Shown here: positions 1 through 7,234 of the stretch, piece by piece | Numbering within the stretch: position 1 is the first letter of the stretch | How the letters are laid out: every line of letters starts with the position of its first letter | Assembly: GCA_003427395.1 (NCBI GenBank) | Contig: BFEA01000088.1 | Coordinates: 2,927,543-2,948,277 of the forward strand | Direction of reading: 5' to 3' | From: Chara braunii | Taxonomy: Eukaryota > Streptophyta > Charophyceae > Charales > Characeae | DNA: 20,735 nt | Translations under genes and position numbers: made by a program | Notes under the pieces: generated by a model | What the model saw: only the letters and a program-made list of their open reading frames with translations | Told to the model about the DNA's origin: nothing | Database searches by the model: none

Positions 1-12
1 GGGGGGGGGGGG
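1..12. repeat. Poly-G tract (12 G)
   Basis: The window opens with twelve consecutive G. Such a run at the very edge may be a true homopolymer or a sequence-end artefact; the sequence alone cannot tell. Confidence 0.9.
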
Positions 13-98
13 TTCTGGCTGCTGCTCCATTAACAATGTTCATGGGACGCTGGACCCAGTTTCCAGCAGGTGCCGCTCCCCACCAGTAGACAACAGGA

Positions 99-128
99 TG
101 TGTGTATATGTGTGTGTGTGTGTGTAAA

Positions 129-171
<43 letters not shown>
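99..171. repeat. Compound microsatellite (TG)n-(A)12-(GA)n
   Basis: An interrupted TG repeat (99-125, broken by one TATA step) runs into twelve A (126-137) and then an uninterrupted GA repeat (138-171). The open frames crossing it only spell out the dinucleotide repeats and are not genes. Confidence 0.95.
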
Positions 172-176
<5 letters not shown>

Positions 177-226
177 AGCATGCACCATGTCAGTGGTGGG
201 GAGCACAAGGGCAGGCGCAGGCCTCC

Positions 227-243
227 AAAAAAAAAAAAAAAAA
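227..243. repeat. Poly-A tract (17 A)
   Basis: Seventeen consecutive A. It could be the tail of a retroposed insert, but I see no target-site duplication or recognisable element body next to it. Confidence 0.85.
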
Positions 244-680
244 GTAATATGTGATTGGAACACAAGAGTTTTCCTTTTCAAAATTCGAGTAGAAAGGGAA
301 CATGTTGTATTCGAACACAATGAACACGTGTTCTATCCGAATTGCTCTTCTGTTTTTGAAAAGTGGACCCACACCGTTTCACTACCGAGCTCATAGGCGT
401 ATCGCTACCGAGCTACTGATCTACATACGAAAACTTTTACATGCAATTGCAGAGGTAGACCAGCCAAGGGCGTTTTGCTCGTTTCGCCGTAGTACAAACA
501 ACTCTTACAAGTGAACATAGATCGATCCTAACGAAGCCGCTCGTTCCATGGGTGGCTGATTTTCTGCGGACTACGTCGATCGATTGGACTTCGTCTGATC
601 AATCATAACTCTAGCTGCTTTTAGTTCTTTCATAAAGGCACCTTCTTTTGGAAAGGAAGGTACTGAAATTAAAACACGCA
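244..680. other. Unannotated stretch with one perfect palindrome
   Basis: No gene is recognised here. The one structured site is the 12-bp perfect palindrome GAACACGTGTTC at 322-333, which contains a CACGTG (G-box/E-box) core. A nearby partial copy, CGAACACAA (312-320), makes this a small cluster of related words. Nothing identifies a promoter. Confidence 0.4.
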
Positions 681-860
681 TACATCGCATTAAAACATGC
701 AGAAGTCGCAACCAAGCACATGAACGTAGCAACTGAGATACACATAGACGTCGCAAACAAGCACATAAATGTAGCAACTGAGATACACATAGACGTGGCA
801 AACAAACACATAAATTTTGCAACCAAGATACTCATAAATGTCGTGAACAAAGCTCACGGA
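681..860 (+). repeat. 45-bp minisatellite, four units, open in one frame
   Basis: Four tandem units of 45 bp start at 681, 726, 771 and 816. Units 2 and 3 (726-770, 771-815) are nearly identical; units 1 and 4 are diverged. Each unit has an internal half-period (GTCGCAAACAAGCACATAAA versus GTAGCAACTGAGATACACAT). Because 45 is a multiple of three, one plus-strand frame (648-872) stays open and encodes a 15-residue repeat containing VATEIHIDVANKHIN. There is no recognised domain, and a single short repeat-driven frame is weak evidence for a protein. Confidence 0.85.
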
Positions 861-2086
861 TGCAATATATAAGTGGCGACTCGTCTTAGTGACCAAGTGA
901 CAGTCCTTCGCAAGGATTACAAAATTTGACAACAGGAAATATTCCTTTACTCCCACTGTTACACAAAACTGAAGAGAAAGTTTTCGAAAGCGTCCCATAA
1001 TTGATGCATACACGGTCGATAAGAAAGTCACCATGGACACTCACAGGTTGCTTAATCGAATTCCGAGGCAAACATCATGTCATGGCAACGTGTCCATGTT
1101 TATCTTCATTATTTTTCATGACTTCCCTCCACCTATACTATTTACGGTCTGCCTAATGTATAAGTCATCGCCTAACTACGAATGCATGCCACCTAAGTAT
1201 ATACAAAAGAAAAGGTAAAACCTTTGTGCCGTCGTCGCCCCTCATCATGACACCAACGAAAATCGACACAAAAATTGATAATCATAGGGGCGGGCCAACC
1301 TTGTTTTCCTGGTCGACACCACTAAGGCGATCGAGGTTTATTATGTTTCACGCCCCTACGATCGAAACCTGATGATTCAATTCGAGGAGCATAGCTAGCT
1401 ACCAACTAGCGGTCAATCAAAAGGGACTTATAGAGGAAGGTGGTGCCTTGCGGTTGTAAGCGTGGGAGTCACCTCGAGGCGTCTACCCAGCCGAGCACAC
1501 CGCATGATGAGCGTCTCCTTGATTGTCAACTTCTGCACTCGTCTTCGTCATCATAGTCGTAGATTGTTTACGATGTAGAGTTCCACCATCCATCGTGGCG
1601 CCAAAGAGTTATCAACAAAATGGACCAAAAAGATACACCTAGGCGTTGAAGGTGTCGAGTCGAGGTATCTAGAAACCAAAGGAACACCATCCGCGCTCCG
1701 GAAGCCCTGAAGAGTACTCCGGCGATGACTCGAGAGATGAGTTTGATGTTCGAGACGCGGTGAAAATACAATGTATGCCCATGCAGCTCGCGAATCACGC
1801 TGATCGCGCCTCCGGAAGAAACCCACGGCCCCCGTTGACGATCCCAACGAAGCCGAACCATCGGGTTGGAGTCCCGTCAAACATCATTGACATCCTCTCC
1901 GCCCTGGCGATGCGATCGTCATCGGTCGTATCCCGTATCAAAGGATACCTAGGAATCGTCAGGTCGCGCCGAACTCCTGCCATCCTGCACCACGGAAGAG
2001 TCGTCATCAAATACGAAAGAGTTTTAATAAATTCTCCTCATGCCGCAGGAGGGCCCCATCGTCACATTTTTCCGTTGTCGGCATGA
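861..2086. other. Gene-less stretch, nothing recognised
   Basis: I see no RNA gene or element boundaries here. Overlapping open frames of about 100 residues occur on both strands between 1551 and 2086. They are mutually exclusive shadows in GC-rich sequence, are rich in Arg and Ser, and show no family motif. I do not call any of them a gene. Confidence 0.5.
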
Positions 2087-2118
2087 ATACCCTTACAAGG
2101 GTATCCGCCCTGTTTTTT
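2087..2118. other. Perfect 8-bp hairpin followed by a T-run
   Basis: ATACCCTT (2087-2094) and AAGGGTAT (2097-2104) are exact reverse complements around a 2-base loop, followed within about 10 bases by seven T. The layout resembles an intrinsic terminator, but in a plant-like nuclear context no such function is expected. I record it only as a hairpin. Confidence 0.5.
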
Positions 2119-3454
2119 TCAAATGACAGAATAAATGGGTTTGGTCGGCATAAGCCGTGCGAGGCACGACCGCGTCCGGGACCTGCCCTGGTTAAGCTAG
2201 AGGGTATGTGGGCGCGCAGTGTTAAGCCGCGCGTGTGATATTTTTATGATTGAGTGAGCGGTCGGCCTAGCCGACCGACCCGGACCGAGTTGCGGGTTTG
2301 ATTAAGGGATAATAGTCCGTTTCTTGGGCGGGTACGTGCGGACGATGGTAGGACGGGAGCGCGAGGCAGCCATGGCGCGGTCTAGGTAGGCCGGCGCGGG
2401 TGCCTAGCGACGGCGCGTTGGTTGGGGGGCAGAAAGAGGGGCCCAGGCTGTTGTTCCCAGGCCTAAGCATGATGCGACACTATTTCATATAGGAATCCGT
2501 GCCTAAATGTTCCAAGTTGGGGCATAGCCTTATGGGTTATGGCCTTGGACTTTCACTACGGAGGTACGGGGATCAAGGCCAATAGGCGTGTGGAGAAAAC
2601 TGAGAGGGTTGTGGGTCTGGCAAGGCTATCCCCCCTCGGTTTTGCTGGTAGGGGCGACGACGGACCCGCTCCACGAGACCGGTGGGGTTTTAGTAGTTCC
2701 CGCACCCGGCCTAGGGATTTCTGTTTATGCTAAGTTTTAATTTTTGCTTTTTTTATTTTTTTATTTTATTTATTCATGGGTCGTTCTGGTCTGGGGCGCG
2801 GCACGGCGGCTGGCGGTCTGACTCTTGAAAAGCCGCGGGTGGGGTATTACCGCGGCCGGGTCCCTTGGGGCAGCTGTTAATATCGGGACGATGCAGAGAA
2901 GATTAGCATGGCGCCTGCGCGCGGATAACATGCATACGTAGGGGAAGGAGGGCCGGTTCCGGCCGCTGTTTCGACGGTGCCGTTCGATGACTGTGCGGTC
3001 CGGGCGTTTTAGCATAGAGCTGCGCTGGTGAGAGCTCCAATGTCGGCAATGTGACGAGAGAGCCAGACGCGGTTGGTGCAAAGAAGGCAAAGAGAAGGTC
3101 GGATCCGGATGGGATCCGGTGCCGGATGCATGGGGAGGGCCACAGGAGTGATAGGGGCGAGGTGGCTGAACTGGGACGGGGTGACGAGCCGGGTACGTGT
3201 GGGTGGGTTGGTAAATGTGGTGACGAGCGGTGTGGTTACGCGGTGAGCTGAGGAGCGATGGGCGGCGGCAGGGCCAGCTCGGCAGGGAGTGAGGGGGACG
3301 GAGGGCAAGAACGAACAGCGCAGGCCAGGAATGGGTGAGAGCAGATAGTGGGAAAGGCGGGGGCCGAACTTGGACGAGCAGGTGTGTAGGGTGCATTCAG
3401 CCAGCGAGCGGGCTATGGCGGGGCGCTGAGTCGGGCGTGGGAAGGAGAGTATAA
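2119..3454. other. GC-rich gene-less stretch
   Basis: This is a G-rich plus strand with a T-rich patch at about 2735-2775. A minus-strand open frame of 208 codons (2770-3396) exists because the C-rich complement contains few stop codons. Its product is a Pro/His/Ser/Arg-rich low-complexity string without domains. I see no supported gene or RNA. Confidence 0.5.
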
Positions 3455-3484
3455 CTCTCTCGATCCATGGCGGAATCGAGAGAG
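3455..3484. repeat. Perfect 10-bp inverted repeat (hairpin I)
   Basis: CTCTCTCGAT (3455-3464) and ATCGAGAGAG (3475-3484) are exact reverse complements with a 10-base loop. A diverged relative of this hairpin recurs at 3884-3912. Confidence 0.85.
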
Positions 3485-3496
3485 GTGGGATGCTAT

Positions 3497-3516
3497 CCCG
3501 GGGTTTTGGCCCCGGG
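3497..3516. repeat. Perfect 7-bp G/C inverted repeat (hairpin II)
   Basis: CCCGGGG (3497-3503) and CCCCGGG (3510-3516) pair perfectly around TTTTGG. It lies 12 bases after hairpin I. Confidence 0.8.
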
Positions 3517-3623
3517 CGAATCGAATGAACACGTTAGTTCTAGTGCTAAGGGAACGGGTTAGGAGGTAGTAAGAAAAAGGGTTGCGAGGTGGTGTTGGAG
3601 AGGAGCAGCACGAAGGGAGAAAG

Positions 3624-3666
3624 TCTGAATGAACCTAAACACGGATTCGCGCTAGGTTCATTCAGA
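3624..3666. repeat. Perfect 14-bp inverted repeat (hairpin III)
   Basis: TCTGAATGAACCTA (3624-3637) and TAGGTTCATTCAGA (3653-3666) are exact reverse complements around a 15-base loop. This is the longest perfect stem in the GC-rich part of the window. Confidence 0.9.
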
Positions 3667-3703
3667 AACAAGTAAAAAGGGAAGAACGTGAAAGGTTGTA
3701 TCC

Positions 3704-3729
3704 CGCTCGTTTCTTGATCAAAACGAGCG
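3704..3729. repeat. Perfect 9-bp inverted repeat (hairpin IV)
   Basis: CGCTCGTTT (3704-3712) and AAACGAGCG (3721-3729) pair perfectly around CTTGATCA. Confidence 0.85.
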
Positions 3730-3883
3730 AGGAAAAGCACTAGGTAGGGGTTTATTAGCAGGGCGAATCTGTTAGCAGCATTAGATTAGTGAAAAGGTGA
3801 GTGGAGAAAGAGGTTAGTAGGAAAGTCAATGCGCCAGAGATATGGCGGAAGGGGAAGGTGGTGGGAGTGAGAAATTTGAATAT

Positions 3884-3912
3884 CTCTCGATCCTCGGTGG
3901 ATTCGAGCGAGG
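3884..3912. repeat. Imperfect inverted repeat related to hairpin I (hairpin V)
   Basis: This shares the left arm CTCTCGAT and the right-arm pattern ATTCGAG with hairpin I. The stem CTCGA/TCGAG plus TCC/GGA is kept with one bulged base. The loop has changed from CATGG-like to TCGGT. Confidence 0.6.
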
Positions 3913-4977
3913 TAAGGACCAAAGTATAGGTTTTAGAGTAGGGCGCTTTGGATTTTGGTGTTAGTTTTAGCGGTAAGTTGGCATGCTAAAAGTTAGAGAA
4001 AGAAAGACGTGCGTGGAGAGGTGGCGGGCGCAAGGATGGTCAAGGAAAAAGGGGTGGGGGTAGATCAGGAGTTTTGGATCACTGCGTGCCAAATGGGTGT
4101 GCCAGATGTTTAGTAGAGGCGTTGAGTCGTGATTCGGGACATACAGACGGCGCCGGGGGAGCACCTGGTTATGGTATAGGAACGGAGTGAACCTACCCCC
4201 ATTCTGGGGAAGATTCGTTTAGATCAAGTTTACGCTATCAGTGGATGCGGTGCAGTGGGGGTAGCGAGGAGCTAGAGCGAAAGGAAGTGATGAAAGTTAC
4301 CGTGACTTACTTGGTGTTAGGCGATCGCGGGAGTGCTAGAGGGAACTTAAGCAGTGAGTGCATCTGGCCGTAGCTGGAGGAAGGGTTCACGCTCTGAAGA
4401 ACCCAACTGCAGTCCGGAGCTCATTTATAGTTAGCCGAGAGCTCGGCCAAAGAGCAGACGTTGGCCAGCCTGCTCGAAGGGTATGAAACAGGAAAGGAGG
4501 CTCTGGTGCTGGCCACCGTGTTGAGTGGGCTATCGACCGAGCCAGCGAGGGGGACGAGTGTCGAGCTGCACTACTAGCGTGGAGAGGGGGGCTGTGTACG
4601 GGCTTGTTCCATGCGTCTATGTGCCGCCATCATCAGGAAGGGTGAGCCGCTGGGGTGCTGGTCACAGTACGGACTGCTGCTGGGTGGTGGACTGAACGGG
4701 GGTATGCTAAGGATTATGGAACTTGAGTCGTGCTGGGGGCGAACTGTGTGGCGATACGCTATTGAGCACAGTTGTCAAGCGCGGGTGTTGATAAGCCGCT
4801 GATGCTGCGTATCGAGCGTGGGCTGTTGTAGTACCAGCTGCGGCCTGCCGCATCTGGGCGCGGACCACAGCTGCTACTGTTACTGTTGACAGCCGCTGCG
4901 TGCTACAGCTGTACCCGGTGGCTGGGAAAAAGCGGTTATTGCTCTTCTTAGGGGCGCACTACCGCTATTGCTACCGG
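3913..4977. other. Gene-less stretch, G-rich with small palindromes
   Basis: No gene is recognised. Several short inverted words occur, such as CCGAG/CTCGG near 4426-4437. Open frames of 60-65 codons occur but overlap on both strands and have no recognised motif. Confidence 0.4.
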
Positions 4978-5004
4978 CAGTATGCAGGCTACTGCAACAT
5001 ACTG
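4978..5004. repeat. Two-step hairpin CAGTATG/CATACTG
   Basis: CAGTATG (4978-4984) and CATACTG (4998-5004) are exact reverse complements. Inside them GCAG (4984-4987) pairs with CTGC (4992-4995). The hairpin sits in a ~300-bp tract (about 4820-5110) rich in GCTGCTACTG-like words. Confidence 0.65.
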
Positions 5005-5762
5005 TGCGCAGACTGCTGCACTTAAGGAAGGTGGCCAACTACGGGTGGCTACCATTCCTGCGCATTATTTGGGTACCGCCGTGGCCGCTGCTAACTACTA
5101 CCGCCTGCCGTATAGTGACGGCTGGACACGGACGGACAGTTGAAAAGGGGGCGGCTGCTGCGAGTCAAGGAATCGCCAGGGGGGGGGTTGGCCTCGACAG
5201 TTAGGCGTCGGAAGTGACCTAGTTGTTGCATGTTTGGCCGCCATTGCGGGGCCCTCAGGCGCTGAAGATTAGAAGGCCTTCTCCTGCGAGTTTGAGCGCA
5301 CCTCCCTTGGATCTGAGAGTCTAAAATCCTTTCTTTCTGCCCTTCTTACTCTGAGTCTGGTCTATTGGTTCTGAGAGGAAGGCGGCAGGTGGGATTGCAA
5401 CCCGTAGGGCCGCAGCAAGACTCTGTGGGGAGTTCGCCCACCGATTGCGGGAGCCCTGTCGAAACTCAAGAGGAGTTCAAGAAGCAGGGAACTGAAAGGT
5501 AACCTTTGCTTCTCTTCTATATACCCTGGAATAAACCCTATCTGTACCTCTTTCTATGGTTTGACTGAGTGTATTGCATGATCCTGTATTGAGTTTTGGC
5601 TTGGCTTTCAGGATCTAACTCAGATTAAGTACAGGAATGTGTGCGCAATCTCAGTTTCAGTTTTTGTTGATTGTCTGAAGGCAGATTGTGAACACAAGGG
5701 GTTGTATCTGGGGGAAGGGTGAGTGAAAGGTGGTTTTGCTTGAGCCTGAATGAGTCCTATGG

Positions 5763-5798
5763 GGTCAGACCAGTTCCATAAGATTGGATGGCCTGACC
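5763..5798 (+). repeat. Array hairpin 1
   Basis: GGTCAGACC (5763-5771) pairs with GGCCTGACC (5790-5798), 8 of 9 with one A-C mismatch. The inner stem is TCCA/TGGA around TAAGAT. Confidence 0.85.
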
Positions 5799-5826
5799 GC
5801 TGTGTTTATTTCTGAATTGCATGAAG

Positions 5827-5862
5827 AGTCAAACCAGTTCCATAAGATTGGACGGTCTGATT
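5827..5862 (+). repeat. Array hairpin 2
   Basis: AGTCAAACC (5827-5835) pairs with GGTCTGATT (5854-5862): seven Watson-Crick pairs, one G-T wobble and one A-C mismatch. It has the same inner TTCCATAAGATTGGA core as hairpin 1. Confidence 0.85.
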
Positions 5863-5903
5863 GCTCTGAATTGTGAGGGTTTGACTGTGGCTGACTTTTC
5901 AGG

Positions 5904-5939
5904 GGCCAAACCTGTACCATAAGATTGGAAGGTTTGGTT
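5904..5939 (+). repeat. Array hairpin 3 (perfect stem)
   Basis: CCAAACCT (5906-5913) and AGGTTTGG (5930-5937) are exact reverse complements, extended by two G-T wobbles. Compared with hairpin 1, three stem positions have changed on both arms so that pairing is kept. Confidence 0.9.
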
Positions 5940-5991
5940 GTCATGTTTGATTGGGGTTTGTTCTGTTTCTTTTGTTTCTGATCGAGGAGGT

Positions 5992-6022
5992 CTGAGAAAG
6001 TCCATAAGATTGGACGGCTCAG
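5992..6022 (+). repeat. Array hairpin 4
   Basis: CTGAG (5992-5996) pairs with CTCAG (6018-6022), with GTCC/GGAC (6000-6003, 6012-6015) as the inner stem around ATAAGATT. The linker is longer and unpaired. Confidence 0.75.
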
Positions 6023-6067
6023 CCCCCTCTCTCTGTTTTATTTTGACGAGATAATTCTTGCTGAGGG

Positions 6068-6097
6068 CAGGGCATGTCCTTAGATTGGACGGCCTTG
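6068..6097 (+). repeat. Array hairpin 5
   Basis: CAGGGC (6068-6073) pairs with GCCTTG (6092-6097) with one wobble. The inner stem is GTCC/GGAC (6076-6079, 6087-6090). The core is the variant TTAGAT and is shortened by about three bases. Confidence 0.7.
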
Positions 6098-6147
6098 GAT
6101 TCATGCCATACACAGTGGATCAGAGAGAAACGAACCTGGCAGAGGAC

Positions 6148-6177
6148 CAGATATGTTCCGTAAGTTTGAACGGTCTG
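6148..6177 (+). repeat. Array hairpin 6 (weakest outer stem)
   Basis: The inner stem GTTC (6155-6158) and GAAC (6168-6171) is perfect. The outer stem is only CAGA (6148-6151) with TCTG (6174-6177). The core is TAAGTT. Confidence 0.6.
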
Positions 6178-6254
6178 ACCCAATGCCTCGCACATGCTGG
6201 AACCCAAAAGGCTAAAATTTTGGCTATATTATATACTATCCTATTTATGAACAG

Positions 6255-6300
6255 GCTAGCCAGCCATGGGTTCCATAAGATTGGACGGTCTGGCTATAGC
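6255..6300 (+). repeat. Array hairpin 7 (long stem)
   Basis: The left arm GCTAGCCAGCC (6255-6265) pairs with 6287-6300 (GG, bulged T, CTGGCTA, TA bulge, GC), giving about eleven pairs. The core is the consensus GTTCCATAAGATTGGAC. Confidence 0.8.
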
Positions 6301-6350
6301 TTATCATGAAATGAAGAGAGTATAACTAAGAGTATAATTGAAGGTAACCC

Positions 6351-6399
6351 TGGGCAGGCTGAGCCTTGTTCTAAGATGAACGACTCAGTCCTATGCCCA
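6351..6399 (+). repeat. Array hairpin 8 (two-step stem)
   Basis: The outer stem is TGGGC (6351-6355) with GCCCA (6395-6399). The middle stem is GGCTGAG (6357-6363) with CTCAGTC (6384-6390). The inner stem GTTC (6368-6371) with GAAC (6378-6381) closes exactly on TAAGAT. Confidence 0.85.
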
Positions 6400-6458
6400 G
6401 TTGTTGAACACCAAGCTCAGAGAGGTATATATAATTTCGATATTAAACAGTTATGGGC

Positions 6459-6492
6459 GACTAAGCCTTGTTCTAAGATGAACGGCCTAGTC
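6459..6492 (+). repeat. Array hairpin 9
   Basis: GACTAAGCC (6459-6467) pairs with GGCCTAGTC (6484-6492), 8 of 9 with one A-C mismatch. The inner GTTC/GAAC closes exactly on TAAGAT, as in hairpin 8. Confidence 0.85.
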
Positions 6493-6553
6493 ATATGCTC
6501 AAAAACGAAGAGAGAAGTAGTTGTGCAACCTGTTCGTGTATACTCATTGACTG

Positions 6554-6589
6554 AGTCAGGCAGGTTCCATAAGATTGGACGGCTTGACT
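6554..6589 (+). repeat. Array hairpin 10
   Basis: AGTCAGGC (6554-6561) pairs with GCTTGACT (6582-6589), all eight positions including one G-T wobble. It has a consensus inner core. This is the last recognisable copy; none is seen downstream. Confidence 0.85.
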
Positions 6590-6894
6590 TTATGCCCTAT
6601 GTAAGCTGGGTATAAGGGAATAAAGCATCGAGAGATTACGAACTATTGTTTGCAAAGTTGACTTGGGGATGATGAGAGTACTTACCTTTGTGGTTTGACC
6701 TGCATGAGACTGAGTGAGACTACTACTTGGTTTGAGTGTCAAGTTGACAGGTAGTTGTTTTAGAGGCTCGCCTCGTGCTAGAGCGATAGGAGTTAGTTTC
6801 AATTTCTGTATTTTCTGAGCTAAGTTTATTTTTCTTAGATCAATTCTCGCATTTTCTGGGATTTTTTATTATACTTGGCCTTGTATAAATTTTG

Positions 6895-7214
6895 CTAAGC
6901 TACTTTCTCTACGGGAAGCGCTGCCGAAATTTCTGCAAAATCCAAGGAGTTGGTCAAATTTTGACTTTTCAAATTTCAACTTGTCTAGAGTTCATATATG
7001 ACTTAGCAAAAATCTGAAAAGTCTCATTTTCTAAAGGGAGTATTGCCCAAATGTTTTGCTAATTCAGGGAGTTAGACAAAATTGAACTTTGAAAAGTCAA
7101 CGACTATTTTTTTGTTTCATATTCGGGCTGATATGAATTCTGAAAAGACACTTTTCCTACGGGAAGCGCTGCCAAAATTTTCTTGATTTAGAAGAGATAG
7201 ATTATATTTTGACA
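6895..7214 (+). repeat. Three degenerate ~124-bp tandem units at the putative LTR end
   Basis: Anchors are ACGGGAAGCGCTGCC at 6911 and again at 7159, with a decayed form (AAAGGGAGTATTGCC) at 7034. The spacings are 123 and 125 bases. Each unit continues with an A/T-rich part ending in a TTTTGAC-like word. The third unit is cut off at 7214, where the putative LTR ends. Confidence 0.75.
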
Positions 7215-7216
7215 GG

Positions 7217-7234
7217 TGGCGACTCTGGCGATCC
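7217..7234 (+). promoter_or_regulatory. Putative tRNA-Arg primer-binding site
   Basis: TGGCGACTCTGGCGATCC begins two bases after a terminal CA. The first nine bases complement the 3' end of plant tRNA-Arg, including the added CCA; the tenth is a mismatch. Nine bases is short enough to be a chance match. The position just after a TTTTGACA end is the main support. Confidence 0.4.

Larger units (their letters stand above)
5763..6590 (+). repeat. Array of ten hairpins with a conserved TAAGAT core and compensated stems
   Basis: Ten copies of a ~30-48-base inverted-repeat unit occur in one orientation, with cores at 5779, 5843, 5920, 6005, 6080, 6161, 6276, 6372, 6474 and 6570 (spacing 64-115 bases). 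The typical unit is a variable outer stem of up to 9 bp, a short linker, then GTTCCATAAGATTGGAC, in which GTTC/G(G/A)AC or TCCA/TGGA forms an inner stem around TAAGAT. The loop core is exact in eight copies and changed at one base in the other two (TTAGAT, TAAGTT). The outer stems differ between copies, yet the two arms of most units still complement each other. The sequence between units is not conserved. There is no continuous reading frame through the array. I know of no described family with this layout. Confidence 0.85.
5500..7214 (+). mobile_element. Putative 3' part of a long LTR (Tat/Ogre-like), 5' limit not found
   Basis: The main evidence is the right-hand boundary. The sequence ends TTTTGACA at 7214, so it has a terminal CA, and two bases later TGGCGACTC begins. 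That is the complement of the 3' end of plant tRNA-Arg species ending GAGTCGCCA, which are known primers of Tat/Ogre-type gypsy elements. Upstream within this stretch lie a TATA-like CTATATACC (5517-5525), the ten-hairpin array (5763-6590) and three ~124-bp tandem units (6895-7214). No second LTR copy, LTR start or coding domain of such an element is visible in the window, so the start given here is arbitrary. If the call is right, the hairpins would be transcribed as part of the LTR or leader RNA. Alternatively this is an unrelated non-coding repeat locus with a chance primer-site match. Confidence 0.35.

Noticed and set aside
70-396. Open frames through the TG/GA microsatellite
   Set aside because: They translate the dinucleotide and homopolymer repeats only.
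1551-2086. Overlapping open frames of ~70-109 codons on both strands
   Set aside because: Mutually exclusive frames in GC-rich DNA with no motif or family resemblance.
2087-2118. Bacterial-type intrinsic terminator
   Set aside because: The hairpin plus T-run fits the shape, but the window is plant-like nuclear DNA with no bacterial genes or operons.
2770-3396. Minus-strand open frame of 208 codons
   Set aside because: Low-complexity Pro/His/Ser/Arg product from the C-rich complement of a G-rich stretch. No domain, and overlapping frames are open too.
5763-6590. CRISPR array
   Set aside because: Units are diverged, spacing is uneven (64-115), units are palindromes with variable stems, no cas genes are present, and the context is eukaryotic.
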